The notes: generated from the sequence alone by a model not told the origin. Positions 9,439-19,313 are shown, counted from the first letter of the stretch. The stretch is DNA of 64,000 nucleotides from Methyloversatilis discipulorum (GCF_018780585.1 NZ_JADMJL010000016.1:124001-188000), one strand, 5' to 3'. Program-made: numbers and translations.

Positions 9439-11460
9439 ATGAACGCCCTGCTTTTCCCCGCCCGCGCCCTGATGTCGCGCCTGCGGTTCGCTCCGAAGAT
9501 GATGCTCGTGATGGGCATCCTGCTTGCCACGTTGGCAGCGCTGGCCACCACTGTGGCGATGTCCCGGCTCGACAGTCTGCGCAGGATGGAGCGCGAACAT
9601 GTGGGCGCGCAGTACGTGCGTGCGCTGTTGACCACGATGAGCGCCATCCAGCAGCACCGTGGCCTCTCGTCGGCGATGCTGAACGGGGATGCGTCGCAGG
9701 CCGCCAAGGTCGAGGCCAAGGCAGCCGATGTTGCGCGGGGCATCGACGCGCTGAAGGCGCTCGATACGGCGCACCCCGACGCACTCGGGCAGCGGGAGAG
9801 CATCGAGCGCCTCTCGGCTGAGTGGGGGAAGGTGCGTCAGCAGATGACCGGTTCGACCGGGCGCGATAATTTCAATCGGCATTCCGCCCTGGTTGACACG
9901 CTGCTGAATGACTTCCGCACCGTGGCTGACCGTTCAGGTCTGAGCTTCGACCCCTACTCCGACACCTACACGCTGCTGGAAGCAGCCGTGAACGTTGCCC
10001 CGTACACCATCGAGTACCTCGGCAAGCTGCGCGGGCGCGCCGCGTCGATCAGTGCGCGCACCACGGTGACGCCGGACGAGGTGGTCGAACTCGCTTCGCT
10101 GCGCCAGCTTGCGGCCGGACGCATCCATGCCATGCAGCGGGTGAGCGAACGGGTGCAGGCCTTCGCCGCAAGTGAGGCGCCGGCGTTCTCGGCCGAATAT
10201 GACAAGCTGCGCGCCGCCTTCGAGACGACGTCGTCGATGATCGATGACGCGGTCAAGGCGCAGCGCTTCGATCTGCCGCCGTCCGAGGTGTTCGCCCGCG
10301 CGTCGGTGCCGGTGGAGGCCTCGGTCAGGGCCATGACGGTCCTGCTCGACGCTGCCGACAAGGGCATCTCGCAGCATGCGGCGAACCTGATGCGCGAACT
10401 GGTGCTCACCTGCGTGCTGCTCGCCGCCGGCCTGCTGCTGTCGGTCTATCTGGCGCTCGGCTTGTACGCGTCGCTGAAGGATGCGATCGGCCACACGATA
10501 GACGGTGGCCGTCGTCTGGCCGAAGGCGATCTGACGGCGCGCATCCGGGTCGCCAGCCAGGACGAGTTCGGCGACATCGCCAACAGTTTCAACAGCATGG
10601 CCGACAGCCTGTCCGGTCTGATCGCCCGCGTGAAGTCGTCGGCCGGTGAGGTCAGCCAGGTCACGATGGCGCTGGCCAGTGCAACCCAGCAGATCAGCGA
10701 GGCCTCGGCCGGCCAGAGCCAGTCGGCGTCCGCCATGGCAGCCACGATCGAGGAACTGTCGGTGTCGATCAACAGCGTGTCCGACAGTGCGGCGGAAATG
10801 CGCCGCCACGCCGAATCGAGCCGCGAAGAAGCGGCCCAGGGCCACCATGCGATCGACGCTGTAAGTCATGAACTGGATGCGGTCGGCCACGTGGTGGGCG
10901 AGATTTCGCAGGCGGCCGGCGCCTTCATCGAAAGCACCCGTGCCATCGGCGACATGACCCGTCAGGTGAAGGACATCGCCGAACAGACCAATCTGCTGGC
11001 GTTGAACGCGGCCATCGAGGCGGCGCGGGCCGGCGAGCAGGGCCGCGGCTTCGCGGTCGTGGCCGACGAGGTGCGCAAGCTGGCCGAGAAGTCGGCGGTG
11101 TCGGCACAGCAGATCGACGAAGTGACGCGCGCGCTCGACGCCCGCGCCGGCGGCGTCGAGAGCGTGGTGCGCCGTGGCGTGCAGGCGATCGACAATTCCC
11201 GTAACCAGCTGTCGCAGGTCGTCGGCGCGCTCGGTCGTGCGGCCGACGCGGCGGCCTCGACTTCGCAGGGCATTTCCGGCATCGCCGAATCGGTCAGCGA
11301 ACAGACCATCGCCAGCCACGACGTGGCGCGCTCGGTCGAGCAGATCGCGCAGATGAGCGAAGAGAACAGCTCGGCCATCACCGCCATGGCCAGCGAGGCG
11401 CAGCACCTGCGCGCACTGGCGATGGGGCTCGAAGAGGCGGGCGCACGCTTCCGCGTCTGA
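9439..11460 (+). CDS. Methyl-accepting chemotaxis protein with large helical periplasmic domain
   Basis: A 673-aa receptor. The first membrane segment (about 20-42) is followed by a roughly 270-residue periplasmic domain containing [12 protein letters not shown], reminiscent of nitrate/nitrite-sensing (NIT) domains. A second membrane segment (about 320-345), a HAMP domain ([12 protein letters not shown]) and the signalling hairpin with [22 protein letters not shown] follow. The NIT resemblance is suggestive only. The ATG at 9439 follows GAGGAGA; the frame is open to 9355 but no upstream start has a ribosome site. A strong terminator follows, so it is probably a single-gene unit. Confidence 0.92.
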   Translation: MNALLFPARALMSRLRFAPKMMLVMGILLATLAALATTVAMSRLDSLRRMEREHVGAQYVRALLTTMSAIQQHRGLSSAMLNGDASQAAKVEAKAADVARGIDALKALDTAHPDALGQRESIERLSAEWGKVRQQMTGSTGRDNFNRHSALVDTLLNDFRTVADRSGLSFDPYSDTYTLLEAAVNVAPYTIEYLGKLRGRAASISARTTVTPDEVVELASLRQLAAGRIHAMQRVSERVQAFAASEAPAFSAEYDKLRAAFETTSSMIDDAVKAQRFDLPPSEVFARASVPVEASVRAMTVLLDAADKGISQHAANLMRELVLTCVLLAAGLLLSVYLALGLYASLKDAIGHTIDGGRRLAEGDLTARIRVASQDEFGDIANSFNSMADSLSGLIARVKSSAGEVSQVTMALASATQQISEASAGQSQSASAMAATIEELSVSINSVSDSAAEMRRHAESSREEAAQGHHAIDAVSHELDAVGHVVGEISQAAGAFIESTRAIGDMTRQVKDIAEQTNLLALNAAIEAARAGEQGRGFAVVADEVRKLAEKSAVSAQQIDEVTRALDARAGGVESVVRRGVQAIDNSRNQLSQVVGALGRAADAAASTSQGISGIAESVSEQTIASHDVARSVEQIAQMSEENSSAITAMASEAQHLRALAMGLEEAGARFRV

Positions 11461-11478
11461 GCGCATCGCAACATCGCG

Positions 11479-11513
11479 AAAAGCCCGTGCCGGCTTGCCG
11501 GTACGGGCTTTTC
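11479..11513 (+). terminator. Intrinsic terminator after the MCP at 9439
   Basis: A 15-bp stem with one G-T pair (AAAAGCCCGTGCCGG against CCGGTACGGGCTTTT) around a CTTG loop, running into TTTTCTGCTTT. The A and T tracts on both sides could make it bidirectional. Confidence 0.88.
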
Positions 11514-11577
11514 TGCTTTCCGAGGTGCGTGCCCGACAGGTACCGTGAAATTTCCTTACTTCGAGCAGGGATATAAC

Positions 11578-11604
11578 TTAAGTCTTACACCCTGAGGGCG
11601 TTAT
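11578..11604 (+). promoter_or_regulatory. Candidate sigma-28 promoter of the double-PAS MCP
   Basis: TTAAGTCT, an 11-nt spacer and GGCGTTAT. It lies downstream of a terminator and about 94 nt before the ATG at 11699. Confidence 0.55.
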
Positions 11605-11698
11605 TCCCTTGCGATCGCAGCTCTGCGCCGACCGTGTCCGGTGAGCCCGGGCAACTTCATACGTCCAGCATGCTGGAGACGACAGGGGAGAAAAGAAC

Positions 11699-13024
11699 AT
11701 GTTCGGGAACAAAGGCAGGCAACTTGAAGCGCGTCTCGGTGAATGTGAAATACGGGCGGCTGCGGCGAAAGCACTGATCGACGCCATTGACCGCTCGATG
11801 GCCATCATCGAGTTCGAACCGGACGGCAAGGTGATCGGAGCGAACGCCAACTTCGCCCGTGTGATGGGCTATGCAGCGTCCGAGCTTCCGGGCATGCACC
11901 ACCGGAGCTTCTGTCAGCCCTCTTATGCCTCGTCGAAGTCCTATTCCGACATGTGGGCCCGCCTGGCGCGAGGTGATTTCGTGTCCGGCCGCTTTCCGCG
12001 GGTCGCCCGCGACGGTCGTGAAATCTGGCTGGAAGCCAGCTACAACCCCGTGCTGGGCGCCGACGGCCGGGTGGTGAAGGTGGTCAAGGTGGCCAGCGAC
12101 ATCACCGACAAGGTGCGGGCCGAGAGCGAAGCCACTGCCTTGCTCAACGCGATCAATCGTTCGATGGCAGTCATTTCTTTCACCCCCGACGGCACCATCC
12201 TCGACGCCAATGCCAACTTCCTCAAGACCGTCGGGTACACCAAGGAGGAGATCGTCGGCCGCCACCACCGCATTTTCTGCGCGGCAGAGCTGACGGAATC
12301 ACCCGAGTACGCGGCCTTCTGGCAGCGTCTGAACGCCGGCGAGTTCGTCGCAGGCGACTTCAGGCGTGTCACGCGTGATGGTCGTGAAGTATGGCTGGAG
12401 GCCAGCTACAACCCGGTGTTCGATCCGAACGGCAAGCTTTACAAGGTGGTGAAATTCGCTGTCGACGTTACCGAAAAGAAGGTGCAGCAACTGGCGGAGC
12501 AGGAGAGCGCGCGCGTTGCCTGGCGTGTGTCCACCGAAACCGATGCCATCGCGACCGAGGGCGCGGCCATCATCGAGCGGGCATCCTCCGAAATGCAGGC
12601 CATTGCGGAAACTGTACAGCTCACTTCAGAGCGGGTGGGGGAACTGGGCAAGCAATCGGACCAGATCACCAGCATCGTCAAGACCATCCGCGAGATCGCC
12701 GACCAGACCAATCTGCTGGCGCTCAACGCCGCCATCGAAGCGGCTCGCGCCGGCGAGCAGGGCCGCGGCTTTGCCGTGGTGGCTGACGAGGTGCGCAAGC
12801 TGGCCGAGCGGACCAGCCTGTCCACGGCCGAAATTGGCGGCATGGTGCAGCGCATACAGGATGGCACGCGCAGCGCCATCGTGAGCATGGAATCCAGCCT
12901 GGTGAAAGCCGGCAGCGGCGTCGAACTGGCGGGTAGCGCCGGACAGGCGATCAAACGCATCAGCAACGGTGCGCGTGAGGTCGTACAGGCGGTCAGCAAG
13001 TTCTCGTCGGTCGTCGATGGGTGA
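11699..13024 (+). CDS. Soluble double-PAS chemoreceptor, BdlA-like
   Basis: A 441-aa receptor without membrane segments. Two PAS domains in tandem (about 20-140 and 142-262) are close repeats: [15 protein letters not shown] and [15 protein letters not shown] occur at matching positions. A short signalling hairpin with [22 protein letters not shown] follows. This layout matches BdlA of Pseudomonas aeruginosa and Aer-type cytoplasmic receptors that monitor redox or oxygen through a bound cofactor. The ligand here is inferred only. The ATG at 11699 follows AGGGGAGA. The hairpin is short, so it may not match the length class of the other receptors. Confidence 0.9.
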   Translation: MFGNKGRQLEARLGECEIRAAAAKALIDAIDRSMAIIEFEPDGKVIGANANFARVMGYAASELPGMHHRSFCQPSYASSKSYSDMWARLARGDFVSGRFPRVARDGREIWLEASYNPVLGADGRVVKVVKVASDITDKVRAESEATALLNAINRSMAVISFTPDGTILDANANFLKTVGYTKEEIVGRHHRIFCAAELTESPEYAAFWQRLNAGEFVAGDFRRVTRDGREVWLEASYNPVFDPNGKLYKVVKFAVDVTEKKVQQLAEQESARVAWRVSTETDAIATEGAAIIERASSEMQAIAETVQLTSERVGELGKQSDQITSIVKTIREIADQTNLLALNAAIEAARAGEQGRGFAVVADEVRKLAERTSLSTAEIGGMVQRIQDGTRSAIVSMESSLVKAGSGVELAGSAGQAIKRISNGAREVVQAVSKFSSVVDG

Positions 13025-13089
13025 GGCAGGGCTGCGCGCCGACTGGGATTGACCGTCGGCGTGCCCGTCACCGCATCGTCACCTTGCGT

Positions 13090-13116
13090 TCAAGACTTTC
13101 CGACCCCTGCCGTAAA
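13090..13116 (+). promoter_or_regulatory. Candidate sigma-28 promoter of the cheV pair
   Basis: TCAAGACT, an 11-nt spacer and GCCGTAAA. It lies 53 nt before the first cheV start codon and could drive cheV-cheV-cheY-cheZ. Confidence 0.65.
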
Positions 13117-13169
13117 CCCAGCATCACCCCCGCTTTTTTCGTGCCACTGACCAGACAGACGAGGCCGAC

Positions 13170-14141
13170 ATGTCAGAGTTGCTCAAGAATATCGATGCCC
13201 GCACCAAGCTCGCGGGTACCAACAAGCTCGAAATCCTGATGTTCTCGCTCGGCGTCGATACGCGAACGGGCAAGCGCGAAACCTTCGGCATCAATGTGTT
13301 CAAGGTGCGCGAGGTCATGCGTACGCCGGGGGTGACCGCGGCGCCTGAAATGCCGCCGGCCGTCGAAGGCATGGTGAGCCTGCGTGGCGCGCTGGTGCCG
13401 GTGGTCGATCTGGCCAAGTTCGCCCAGTTCCCCAGCGAAACGCCGCGCGACGTGATGATCGTGACCGAATACAACGGTCACACCCAGGGCTTCCTGGTCG
13501 AATCGGTCGATACCATCCTGCGCCTGGACTGGTCGCAGATGCGCGTGCCGCCGGCCATGCTGACCGCCAATCTCGGTGGCCTGGTGACCGCCGTCACCGA
13601 ACTGGCCGACGGCCGTCTGGTGATGATGCTGGACGTCGAGAAGATCCTGTCGGAAACCGCGGACATCGACAACGACCTGGCGTTCAAGGACATCGAGCCG
13701 CTGGGTATCGAAGGCGCCACCGTTTTCTTCTGCGACGATTCCCCGGTCGCCCGCAACCAGATCACGCGCACGCTGGACCTGATGGGCGTGCGCTACGTCA
13801 GCGCGATCAACGGCGCGCAGATGTGGACCGAACTGAAGAAGATTGCCTCCTACGCCGATGCCAGCGGCCGCAAGGTCGGTGATCTGGTGAGCATGATCCT
13901 GACCGACGTCGAGATGCCGGAAATGGACGGCTACATCCTGACCAAGCACATCAAGGCCGATCCGCGCTTCGCCGGCATCCCGGTCGTGATGCATTCCTCG
14001 CTGTCCTCCGGTTCCAACCAGCAGCTGGGCCGCTCGGTCGGCGTCGACGAATACGTATCGAAGTTCGAGGCGCAGCGTCTGGCGGAAACGATCAGCCGCC
14101 TGATCCGCCGCGGCAACGGTGGCGACCGTGCCGCCGCCTGA
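13170..14141 (+). CDS. cheV: Chemotaxis protein CheV (CheW-receiver fusion), first copy
   Basis: CheV couples receptors to CheA through a CheW domain and is tuned by phosphorylation of a fused receiver. The 323-aa product has the CheW domain at about 20-165 and the receiver at about 180-318. The receiver has the acidic pair in FFCDDSPVARN, the phospho-acceptor aspartate in [12 protein letters not shown], and serine and lysine in MHSSLSS and YVSKFEA. It is followed 19 nt later by a close relative that shares DARTKLAG and the receiver motifs. Compared with that copy, its CheW domain has a small insertion around DTRTGKRETFG. Confidence 0.93.
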   Translation: MSELLKNIDARTKLAGTNKLEILMFSLGVDTRTGKRETFGINVFKVREVMRTPGVTAAPEMPPAVEGMVSLRGALVPVVDLAKFAQFPSETPRDVMIVTEYNGHTQGFLVESVDTILRLDWSQMRVPPAMLTANLGGLVTAVTELADGRLVMMLDVEKILSETADIDNDLAFKDIEPLGIEGATVFFCDDSPVARNQITRTLDLMGVRYVSAINGAQMWTELKKIASYADASGRKVGDLVSMILTDVEMPEMDGYILTKHIKADPRFAGIPVVMHSSLSSGSNQQLGRSVGVDEYVSKFEAQRLAETISRLIRRGNGGDRAAA

Positions 14142-14160
14142 ACGAGACTGGAGACAGACG

Positions 14161-15105
14161 ATGGACAGAACCGATCAGAACCTGCTCGAACAAGTCGATG
14201 CCCGCACCAAGCTGGCAGGTTCGAACAAGATGGAAATCCTGCTGTTCTCGCTCGGCACGCACGAGCTGTTCGGCATCAATGTGTTCAAGGTGCGTGAAGT
14301 CAGCCGCACCCCGACCGTAACGCCGACACCCAATATGCCGGGCGGCGTCGAGGGCCTCATTTCGCTGCGCGGCAACGTGATTCCGGTGCTGTCGCTGGCG
14401 CGCATCATGAATCTGGACGGAGCACCCGAAGGCATGGGCGGCGCCATGATGGTGACCGAGTACAGCAAGCGCACGCTGGGCTTCCTGGTGCACGAGGTCG
14501 ATCGCATCATCCGCGTCGACTGGGACCGCGTACGCGCGCCTGAGTCCGTGGTGACCAGCGAACAGCTCTACATCACCGCCATCACCGAACTGGACGACGG
14601 TCGCCTGGTGTCCATCCTGGACGTCGAAAGCATCATGGCCGGCACCTTCGGCGAAGCGGCGATTTCCGACATTCCGCCGCTGGGCGGCAATTACGAACCG
14701 AACGTGTTCTTCGTCGATGACTCGGCGGTCGCCCGCAAGAAGATCGCCGAAGTGCTGGACAAGCTGAACATCCGTCACAAGCACGCCACCAACGGCGCCG
14801 AGGCCTGGTCCCGGTTGCAGGGCATGGCCGCGCATTCGTCGGCCACCGGCATCCCGCTGACCGACGAGATCGACCTCATCCTGGTCGACGCCGAAATGCC
14901 CGAGATGGACGGCTACGTGCTGACCCGCAATATCAAGAATGACCCTCGTTTTGCCGACATACCGGTAGTAATGCACTCGTCGCTGTCGTCGGAAGCCAAC
15001 CGTGCGATGGGCAAGAGCGTCGGGGTGGACGCATACGTGGCGAAGTTCGATGCCGAAGTGCTGGCCGACACGCTGCGTCCGCTGCTGGCAACACATAAAG
15101 CCTGA
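14161..15105 (+). CDS. cheV: Chemotaxis protein CheV, second copy
   Basis: The 314-aa product has the same CheW-receiver architecture as its upstream neighbour. The receiver shows [26 protein letters not shown] and YVAKFDA, so it should be phosphorylatable. The ATG at 14161 follows CTGGAGACAGACG; an upstream in-frame start at 14119 lies within the first cheV and is less likely. The pair looks like an old tandem duplication that has diverged. cheY begins 14 nt after the stop, which suggests one transcript. Confidence 0.92.
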   Translation: MDRTDQNLLEQVDARTKLAGSNKMEILLFSLGTHELFGINVFKVREVSRTPTVTPTPNMPGGVEGLISLRGNVIPVLSLARIMNLDGAPEGMGGAMMVTEYSKRTLGFLVHEVDRIIRVDWDRVRAPESVVTSEQLYITAITELDDGRLVSILDVESIMAGTFGEAAISDIPPLGGNYEPNVFFVDDSAVARKKIAEVLDKLNIRHKHATNGAEAWSRLQGMAAHSSATGIPLTDEIDLILVDAEMPEMDGYVLTRNIKNDPRFADIPVVMHSSLSSEANRAMGKSVGVDAYVAKFDAEVLADTLRPLLATHKA

Positions 15106-15119
15106 GAGAGGTAGGCCCC

Positions 15120-15518
15120 ATGTCTGATCCCAAGATGAAATTTCTCGTTGTCGATGACTTCTCGACCATGCGCCGCATTGTGCGCAACCTGCTGAAGGAA
15201 CTCGGGTTCACCAATGTCGACGAGGCCGAGGACGGCGTGATTGCGCTGCAGAAGCTCAAGGCCAGCGAATTCGACTTCGTGGTGACCGACTGGAACATGC
15301 CGAACATGACCGGCATCGAGTTGCTGCGTGCCATCCGCGCCGATGCCGCGCTGAAGGCCCTGCCGGTGCTCATGATCACGGCCGAGGCGAAGAAGGAAAA
15401 CATCATCGAGGCCGCCCAGGCCGGCGCGTCGGGCTACATCGTGAAGCCCTTCACCGCCGGCACGATGAGCGAAAAGCTGAACAAGATTTTCGAGAAGATG
15501 AACCAGAAGGCCGCTTGA
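15120..15518 (+). CDS. cheY: Chemotaxis response regulator CheY
   Basis: CheY-P binds the flagellar switch and changes rotation direction. The 132-aa single receiver domain has D12-D13, phospho-acceptor D57 ([10 protein letters not shown]), a threonine in MITAEAKKE and the lysine in IVKPFTA. FKFL-type N-terminal and WNMP motifs are characteristic of CheY rather than generic receivers. The ATG follows GAGAGGTAGG. It sits between cheV and cheZ, an arrangement shared with Pseudomonas-type polar flagellar systems. Confidence 0.96.
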   Translation: MSDPKMKFLVVDDFSTMRRIVRNLLKELGFTNVDEAEDGVIALQKLKASEFDFVVTDWNMPNMTGIELLRAIRADAALKALPVLMITAEAKKENIIEAAQAGASGYIVKPFTAGTMSEKLNKIFEKMNQKAA

Positions 15519-15540
15519 GCCTGCATCGGGAGAGGAAACC

Positions 15541-16368
15541 GTGAAGAAGCTGAAGCTTGACGAAACTGGCGATTCCGACGATCTGCAGGCCCTGTTCGAC
15601 AGCATTGCCAGCGAGACGCCGCAGAAGGTGCGTCTCGAAGTCGTACCCGAGGCGGTGAACAGCGTCGGCGGCGACTCTGCCGACCTGGAGGCGCTGTTCG
15701 ACACCGTAGCGACCGAATACACCACCTCGCACGGTGTCGACGAGTCCCATGAACTCGAACACAGCTGCGAGAACGTGTTCAACAAGGTCGGACATCTCGC
15801 CCGCCAGCTGCACGACACGCTGCGCCAGCTCGGCTACGACCATGCGCTGGAGGATGTGGCGCAGCAGATGCCGGATGCCCGCAGCCGCCTGAACTACGTC
15901 GCCCAGATGACCGAGAACGCGGCGAGCCGCGTGCTCAACGCGACCGACGTGGCGATCCCGCTGCAGGACGACGTCGAGAAGCGCTCCAGTGCGCTGCACG
16001 ATCGCTGGGAAAAGCTGTACCGCAACGAACTGTCGGTGGATGAGTTCAAGGCGCTGGCGACCGAAACCCGCGGCTTCCTCGGCGACGTGCCGGGCTTCGC
16101 CCGCGACACGCGCGCACAGTTGAACGAAATCATGATGGCCCAGGATTTTCAGGATCTGACCGGTCAGGTCATCAAGAAAATCGTAGAAATGTCGCAACAG
16201 CTGGAGAGCGGTCTGCTGCAGGTGCTGATCGAAGCCATGCCGGCGGAGAAGCGCGCCGCAGCGCCGGAAGGCCTGCTCAACGGACCGGTCATCAATTCGG
16301 AAGGCCGCGGCGACGTGGTGACCAGCCAGGAACAGGTCGACGACCTGCTCGAAAGCCTCGGCTTCTGA
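15541..16368 (+). CDS. cheZ: CheY-P phosphatase CheZ
   Basis: CheZ accelerates CheY-P dephosphorylation. The 275-aa mostly helical protein contains MAQDFQDLTGQVIKK at residues 199-213. By comparison with E. coli D143 and Q147, the catalytic pair would be D205 and Q209. The C-terminal VDDLLESLGF matches the CheY-binding tail. Compared with the E. coli protein it has a longer N-terminus with a repeated acidic element (DLQALFDSIA and DLEALFDTVA, about residues 14-58). The start is GTG at 15541 after GAGAGGAAACC. Confidence 0.95.
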   Translation: MKKLKLDETGDSDDLQALFDSIASETPQKVRLEVVPEAVNSVGGDSADLEALFDTVATEYTTSHGVDESHELEHSCENVFNKVGHLARQLHDTLRQLGYDHALEDVAQQMPDARSRLNYVAQMTENAASRVLNATDVAIPLQDDVEKRSSALHDRWEKLYRNELSVDEFKALATETRGFLGDVPGFARDTRAQLNEIMMAQDFQDLTGQVIKKIVEMSQQLESGLLQVLIEAMPAEKRAAAPEGLLNGPVINSEGRGDVVTSQEQVDDLLESLGF

Positions 16369-16488
16369 GACTGGCGAAGGATGGACGCACAACAAGGTCG
16401 GTGAGGCAGAACGCCGTTTCTGCCGGACCGTGACAACAGGTGCAGTTGGGCGGACGGATCGACGATCCGGTCGCCACAGGAGCGAAAG

Positions 16489-18387
16489 ATGAGTGACTTT
16501 CAGGGAATGGAAGATCTGCTGCAGGACTTTCTGGTCGAGGCAACCGACCTGCTGTCCGGCGTGGACAACAAGCTGGTCGATCTCGAAAAGACCCCGGGCG
16601 ACCGCGGCCTGCTGAACGAGATCTTCCGCGGTTTCCACACCATCAAGGGCGGTGCCGGCTTCCTGAACGCCGCCGAACTGGTCGCCCTCTGTCACCTGAC
16701 CGAGAATCTTTTCGACAAGCTGCGCAACGGCGAAATGAACGTGACGCCGGTGCTGATGGACGTCATTCTCGACGCCACCGGCATCGTGCGCGACATGTTC
16801 GGCGCGCTGGAACGCGGCATGCAGCCCACTGCAGCCGATCCCGACCTGATGGCCCGCCTGCGCGCCGCGCTGGCCGGCGAACTGACCGCCGAGCCGGCCA
16901 AGGCTGCCGCACCGGCCGCACCGGTGGCGAAGCCGGTCGCAACTGCTGCGCCGGCCCCGGTGGGCGCCGAGCCGGACTGGGTGGCGCTGCATCAGGCCGT
17001 GACCGGCGTCGTGCCGTCCGCCCCGCAGGCGGTGCCCGAACCGGCTGCAGCCCGTTCTGCCAACGACGGTGAAGTGGCCGCCGTGGTCAACGCCGCTTTC
17101 GGTCGCCGCGCCGGCGACCGTCCGGGCGCACCCGCCCCGAGCGGCCGCCGCGACGCCGAGAAGGGCCGCGACAACTCGATCCGCGTCGATACCTCGCGTC
17201 TGGACCAGGTGCTGAACCTGTCGGGCGAGATCGGCCTGACCAAGAACCGCCTGACCTCGCTGCGCGCCGACATCCTGGCCGGCAAGAGCGACAGCGACAC
17301 GCTGCACGCACTCGACGCCGCGGTGAGCCAGCTCGACCTGCTGGTGTCGGACCTGCAGAACGCGGTGATGAAGACCCGCATGCAGCCGATCGGCCGCCTG
17401 TTCCAGAAGTACCCGCGCATCGCCCGCGATCTCGCCCGCAATCTGGGCAAGGACGTCGAACTGGCGCTGGTCGGCGAAGAGACCGAAATCGACAAGACGA
17501 TGATCGAGGATCTGTCCGATCCCATCATCCACCTGATCCGCAACGCGGTCGATCACGGCGTCGAGACGCCGGACGAGCGCATGGCCCAGGGCAAGCCGGG
17601 CAAGTCGGTCGTGCGCCTCGAAGCGCGCCAGGAGGGCGATCACATCGTCATCATGGTGGCCGACGACGGCCGCGGCATGAACGCCGAGCGCCTGCGTGCC
17701 AAGGCGCTTGAAAAGGGTCTGATCACCGACGAGGAAGCGAACACGCTGGACGAGCGTTCGAGCCTGAACCTGGTGTTCCTGCCCGGCTTCTCGACCGCAG
17801 CGACGGTATCCGACGTGTCCGGCCGCGGTGTCGGCATGGACGTGGTGAAGACCAATATCCAGAAGCTGAACGGTTCGATCGAAATCCGCTCGGTGCAGGG
17901 CAAGGGCACGACCTTCGTCATCTCGCTGCCGCTGACGCTGGCCATACTGCCGGTGCTGCTGGTGCGTCTGGCCGAACAGCACTTCGCGGTGCCGCTGTCG
18001 ATGGTGCGCGAAATCCTGCCGATCCAGCACGAAGACATCCAGGAAGTCGGCGGTCGCGCCACCATGGTGGTGCGCGGCGAAGTGATGCCGGTGCTGCCGC
18101 TGGCCCGCCTGCTCGGCTGGCCGCAGAAGAATCATCCGCAGTACGGCGTGCTGATGCAGTCTGCCGAGTCGTCCTTCATCCTGGCGATCGACAACTTCGC
18201 CGGCCGCGAGGACGCGGTGATCAAGAGCCTGGACGACTTCCGTCCGAAGGGCGTGGCCGGTGTGACCACGCTGTCGAACGGCCAGATCGTGCTGATCCTC
18301 GACATGAAGGAGCTGCTGGGCTCGATGGGCGATACGCGCGGGGTGTCGCGTTCCAGCCTGATCGGTCACGTCGCCCGCGCCGCCTGA
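16489..18387 (+). CDS. cheA: Chemotaxis histidine kinase CheA, second complete copy
   Basis: A full 632-aa CheA. The N-terminal phosphotransfer domain has the phosphorylated histidine H50 in FRGFHTIKGGAGF. A long Ala/Pro-rich linker (about 130-225) replaces any recognisable P2 CheY-docking domain. Dimerisation, HATPase and CheW-like domains follow, with HLIRNAVDHG, DDGRGMN, GFSTAATV and GRGVGMDVV. It lies downstream of cheY-cheZ as in Pseudomonas, so it is probably the kinase for flagellar steering. A strong terminator follows at 18416. It is distinct in sequence from the truncated cheA at the left edge. Confidence 0.96.
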   Translation: MSDFQGMEDLLQDFLVEATDLLSGVDNKLVDLEKTPGDRGLLNEIFRGFHTIKGGAGFLNAAELVALCHLTENLFDKLRNGEMNVTPVLMDVILDATGIVRDMFGALERGMQPTAADPDLMARLRAALAGELTAEPAKAAAPAAPVAKPVATAAPAPVGAEPDWVALHQAVTGVVPSAPQAVPEPAAARSANDGEVAAVVNAAFGRRAGDRPGAPAPSGRRDAEKGRDNSIRVDTSRLDQVLNLSGEIGLTKNRLTSLRADILAGKSDSDTLHALDAAVSQLDLLVSDLQNAVMKTRMQPIGRLFQKYPRIARDLARNLGKDVELALVGEETEIDKTMIEDLSDPIIHLIRNAVDHGVETPDERMAQGKPGKSVVRLEARQEGDHIVIMVADDGRGMNAERLRAKALEKGLITDEEANTLDERSSLNLVFLPGFSTAATVSDVSGRGVGMDVVKTNIQKLNGSIEIRSVQGKGTTFVISLPLTLAILPVLLVRLAEQHFAVPLSMVREILPIQHEDIQEVGGRATMVVRGEVMPVLPLARLLGWPQKNHPQYGVLMQSAESSFILAIDNFAGREDAVIKSLDDFRPKGVAGVTTLSNGQIVLILDMKELLGSMGDTRGVSRSSLIGHVARAA

Positions 18388-18415
18388 CGACCACTGTTTC
18401 AACGCTGTTTCAAGA

Positions 18416-18450
18416 AGCCCGCCCGGGCCTGGTCCGGGCGGGCTCTTTTC
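18416..18450 (+). terminator. Intrinsic terminator after the second cheA
   Basis: AGCCCGCCCGG and CCGGGCGGGCT form a perfect 11-bp stem around GCCTGGT, followed by CTTTTCC. Confidence 0.9.
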
Positions 18451-18500
18451 CTTTTCCAGCCTGGGTTTCAGGGCTGTCTGCCTCGCAATCTCTCTGCCCC

Positions 18501-18527
18501 TAAAGACTTCAGTTCGAGGGTCGATAA
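18501..18527 (+). promoter_or_regulatory. Candidate sigma-28 promoter of the gene at 18575
   Basis: TAAAGACT, an 11-nt spacer and GTCGATAA is among the closest FliA matches in the window. It lies 47 nt before the ATG and downstream of a strong terminator. Confidence 0.72.
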
Positions 18528-18574
18528 GAAAGCATACCCGGCACTTCGCCGATCGCTACCGAGGGAGTCAAACC

Positions 18575-18925
18575 ATGGCCGAAGCTACCCTGATCCAGCC
18601 GATTTCGTCGCCGTTCCCCGCCGCCGCGATGCTGCCTGCGGCCAGCATCCAGGCCCATCACGCGGAAATCATGCGTTTGATGGATGCGATCGAAACGCTC
18701 GGCAACGAGGCGATGGTGACCGCGATGAATCTCGCCGGCGAGGCCGCAGATGCCGACGCACGAGGCCTCTTCATGCGTGCGCAGGAAGTGCGCGCCTGGG
18801 TGCAGACCACGCTCGACATGGTCAATACCGACGCGCTGTGCCCGGACCTGTCGGGTCAGCTCGCCTATCAGGGCGTCGAGCAGGCGGCACGCCTGGTTGC
18901 GGCGCGTGAAACGCTGCCGCGCTGA
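18575..18925 (+). CDS. Hypothetical protein, probably motility-associated
   Basis: The 116-aa product has no membrane segment, signal peptide or motif I can name. The N-terminal 30 residues are Ala/Pro-rich and the rest is predicted largely helical (HHAEIMRLMDAIETLGNEA and later stretches). The ATG follows GAGGGAG. It is framed by a terminator upstream and has its own good sigma-28-like promoter. It lies between the second cheA and flhB, so late flagellar expression is likely. No function is proposed. Confidence 0.75.
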   Translation: MAEATLIQPISSPFPAAAMLPAASIQAHHAEIMRLMDAIETLGNEAMVTAMNLAGEAADADARGLFMRAQEVRAWVQTTLDMVNTDALCPDLSGQLAYQGVEQAARLVAARETLPR

Positions 18926-18983
18926 GATCGATCACTGTCTGTTCCAATCGCCGAAGCACGATTGATGCAGGCGAGGACACCGA

Positions 18984-19313
18984 GTGTCGAAAAATCCTGA
19001 GCAGGACTTCGATTTTGACGTCTGGAAGGAACTGGCCCATTCAGATCCCCAGACCTATTTCGCGGAGCGACGGCGCGTGATCGAACAATTCATCAACACC
19101 TGCCCACCGGACAAGCAGGCGGTTCTGCGCGACCTGCAGGTGCGCATCGACGCCAGCCGGGCGATGGCGGGCTCACCCAACCAGTCGGTGCGCGAGCTGT
19201 CGCGCATGATGGAGGACTATCTGCTTGCGCTGTCCGAGCGCCTGATGGCGCTGCATCGCGAAACGTCGGCGCTGCAGACCTCCTTGCGTCAGGGCTTGCG
19301 CGGCTCGACCTGA
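18984..19313 (+). CDS. DUF3135-like protein
   Basis: The 109-aa protein begins with FDFDVWKELAHSDPQTYFAERRRVIEQFI, the pattern of the DUF3135 family of small proteobacterial proteins of unknown function. The remainder is helical (about 50-105) with no membrane segment. The start is GTG at 18984 after GCGAGGACACCGA, a modest ribosome site. It follows the previous hypothetical gene by 58 nt and could share its transcript. The family assignment is by pattern recognition only. Confidence 0.75.
   Translation: MSKNPEQDFDFDVWKELAHSDPQTYFAERRRVIEQFINTCPPDKQAVLRDLQVRIDASRAMAGSPNQSVRELSRMMEDYLLALSERLMALHRETSALQTSLRQGLRGST

Noticed and set aside
16388-16430. Sigma-28-like boxes upstream of the second cheA (ACAAGGTC and GCCGTTTC)
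   Set aside because: The spacer is 13 nt and both boxes are poor; cheA is more simply cotranscribed with cheZ.
15451-18402. 983-aa open frame on the minus strand opposite cheZ-cheA
   Set aside because: It mirrors well-supported genes, is full of His/Arg/Ala runs and has no recognisable domain, which is typical of antisense frames in GC-rich DNA.
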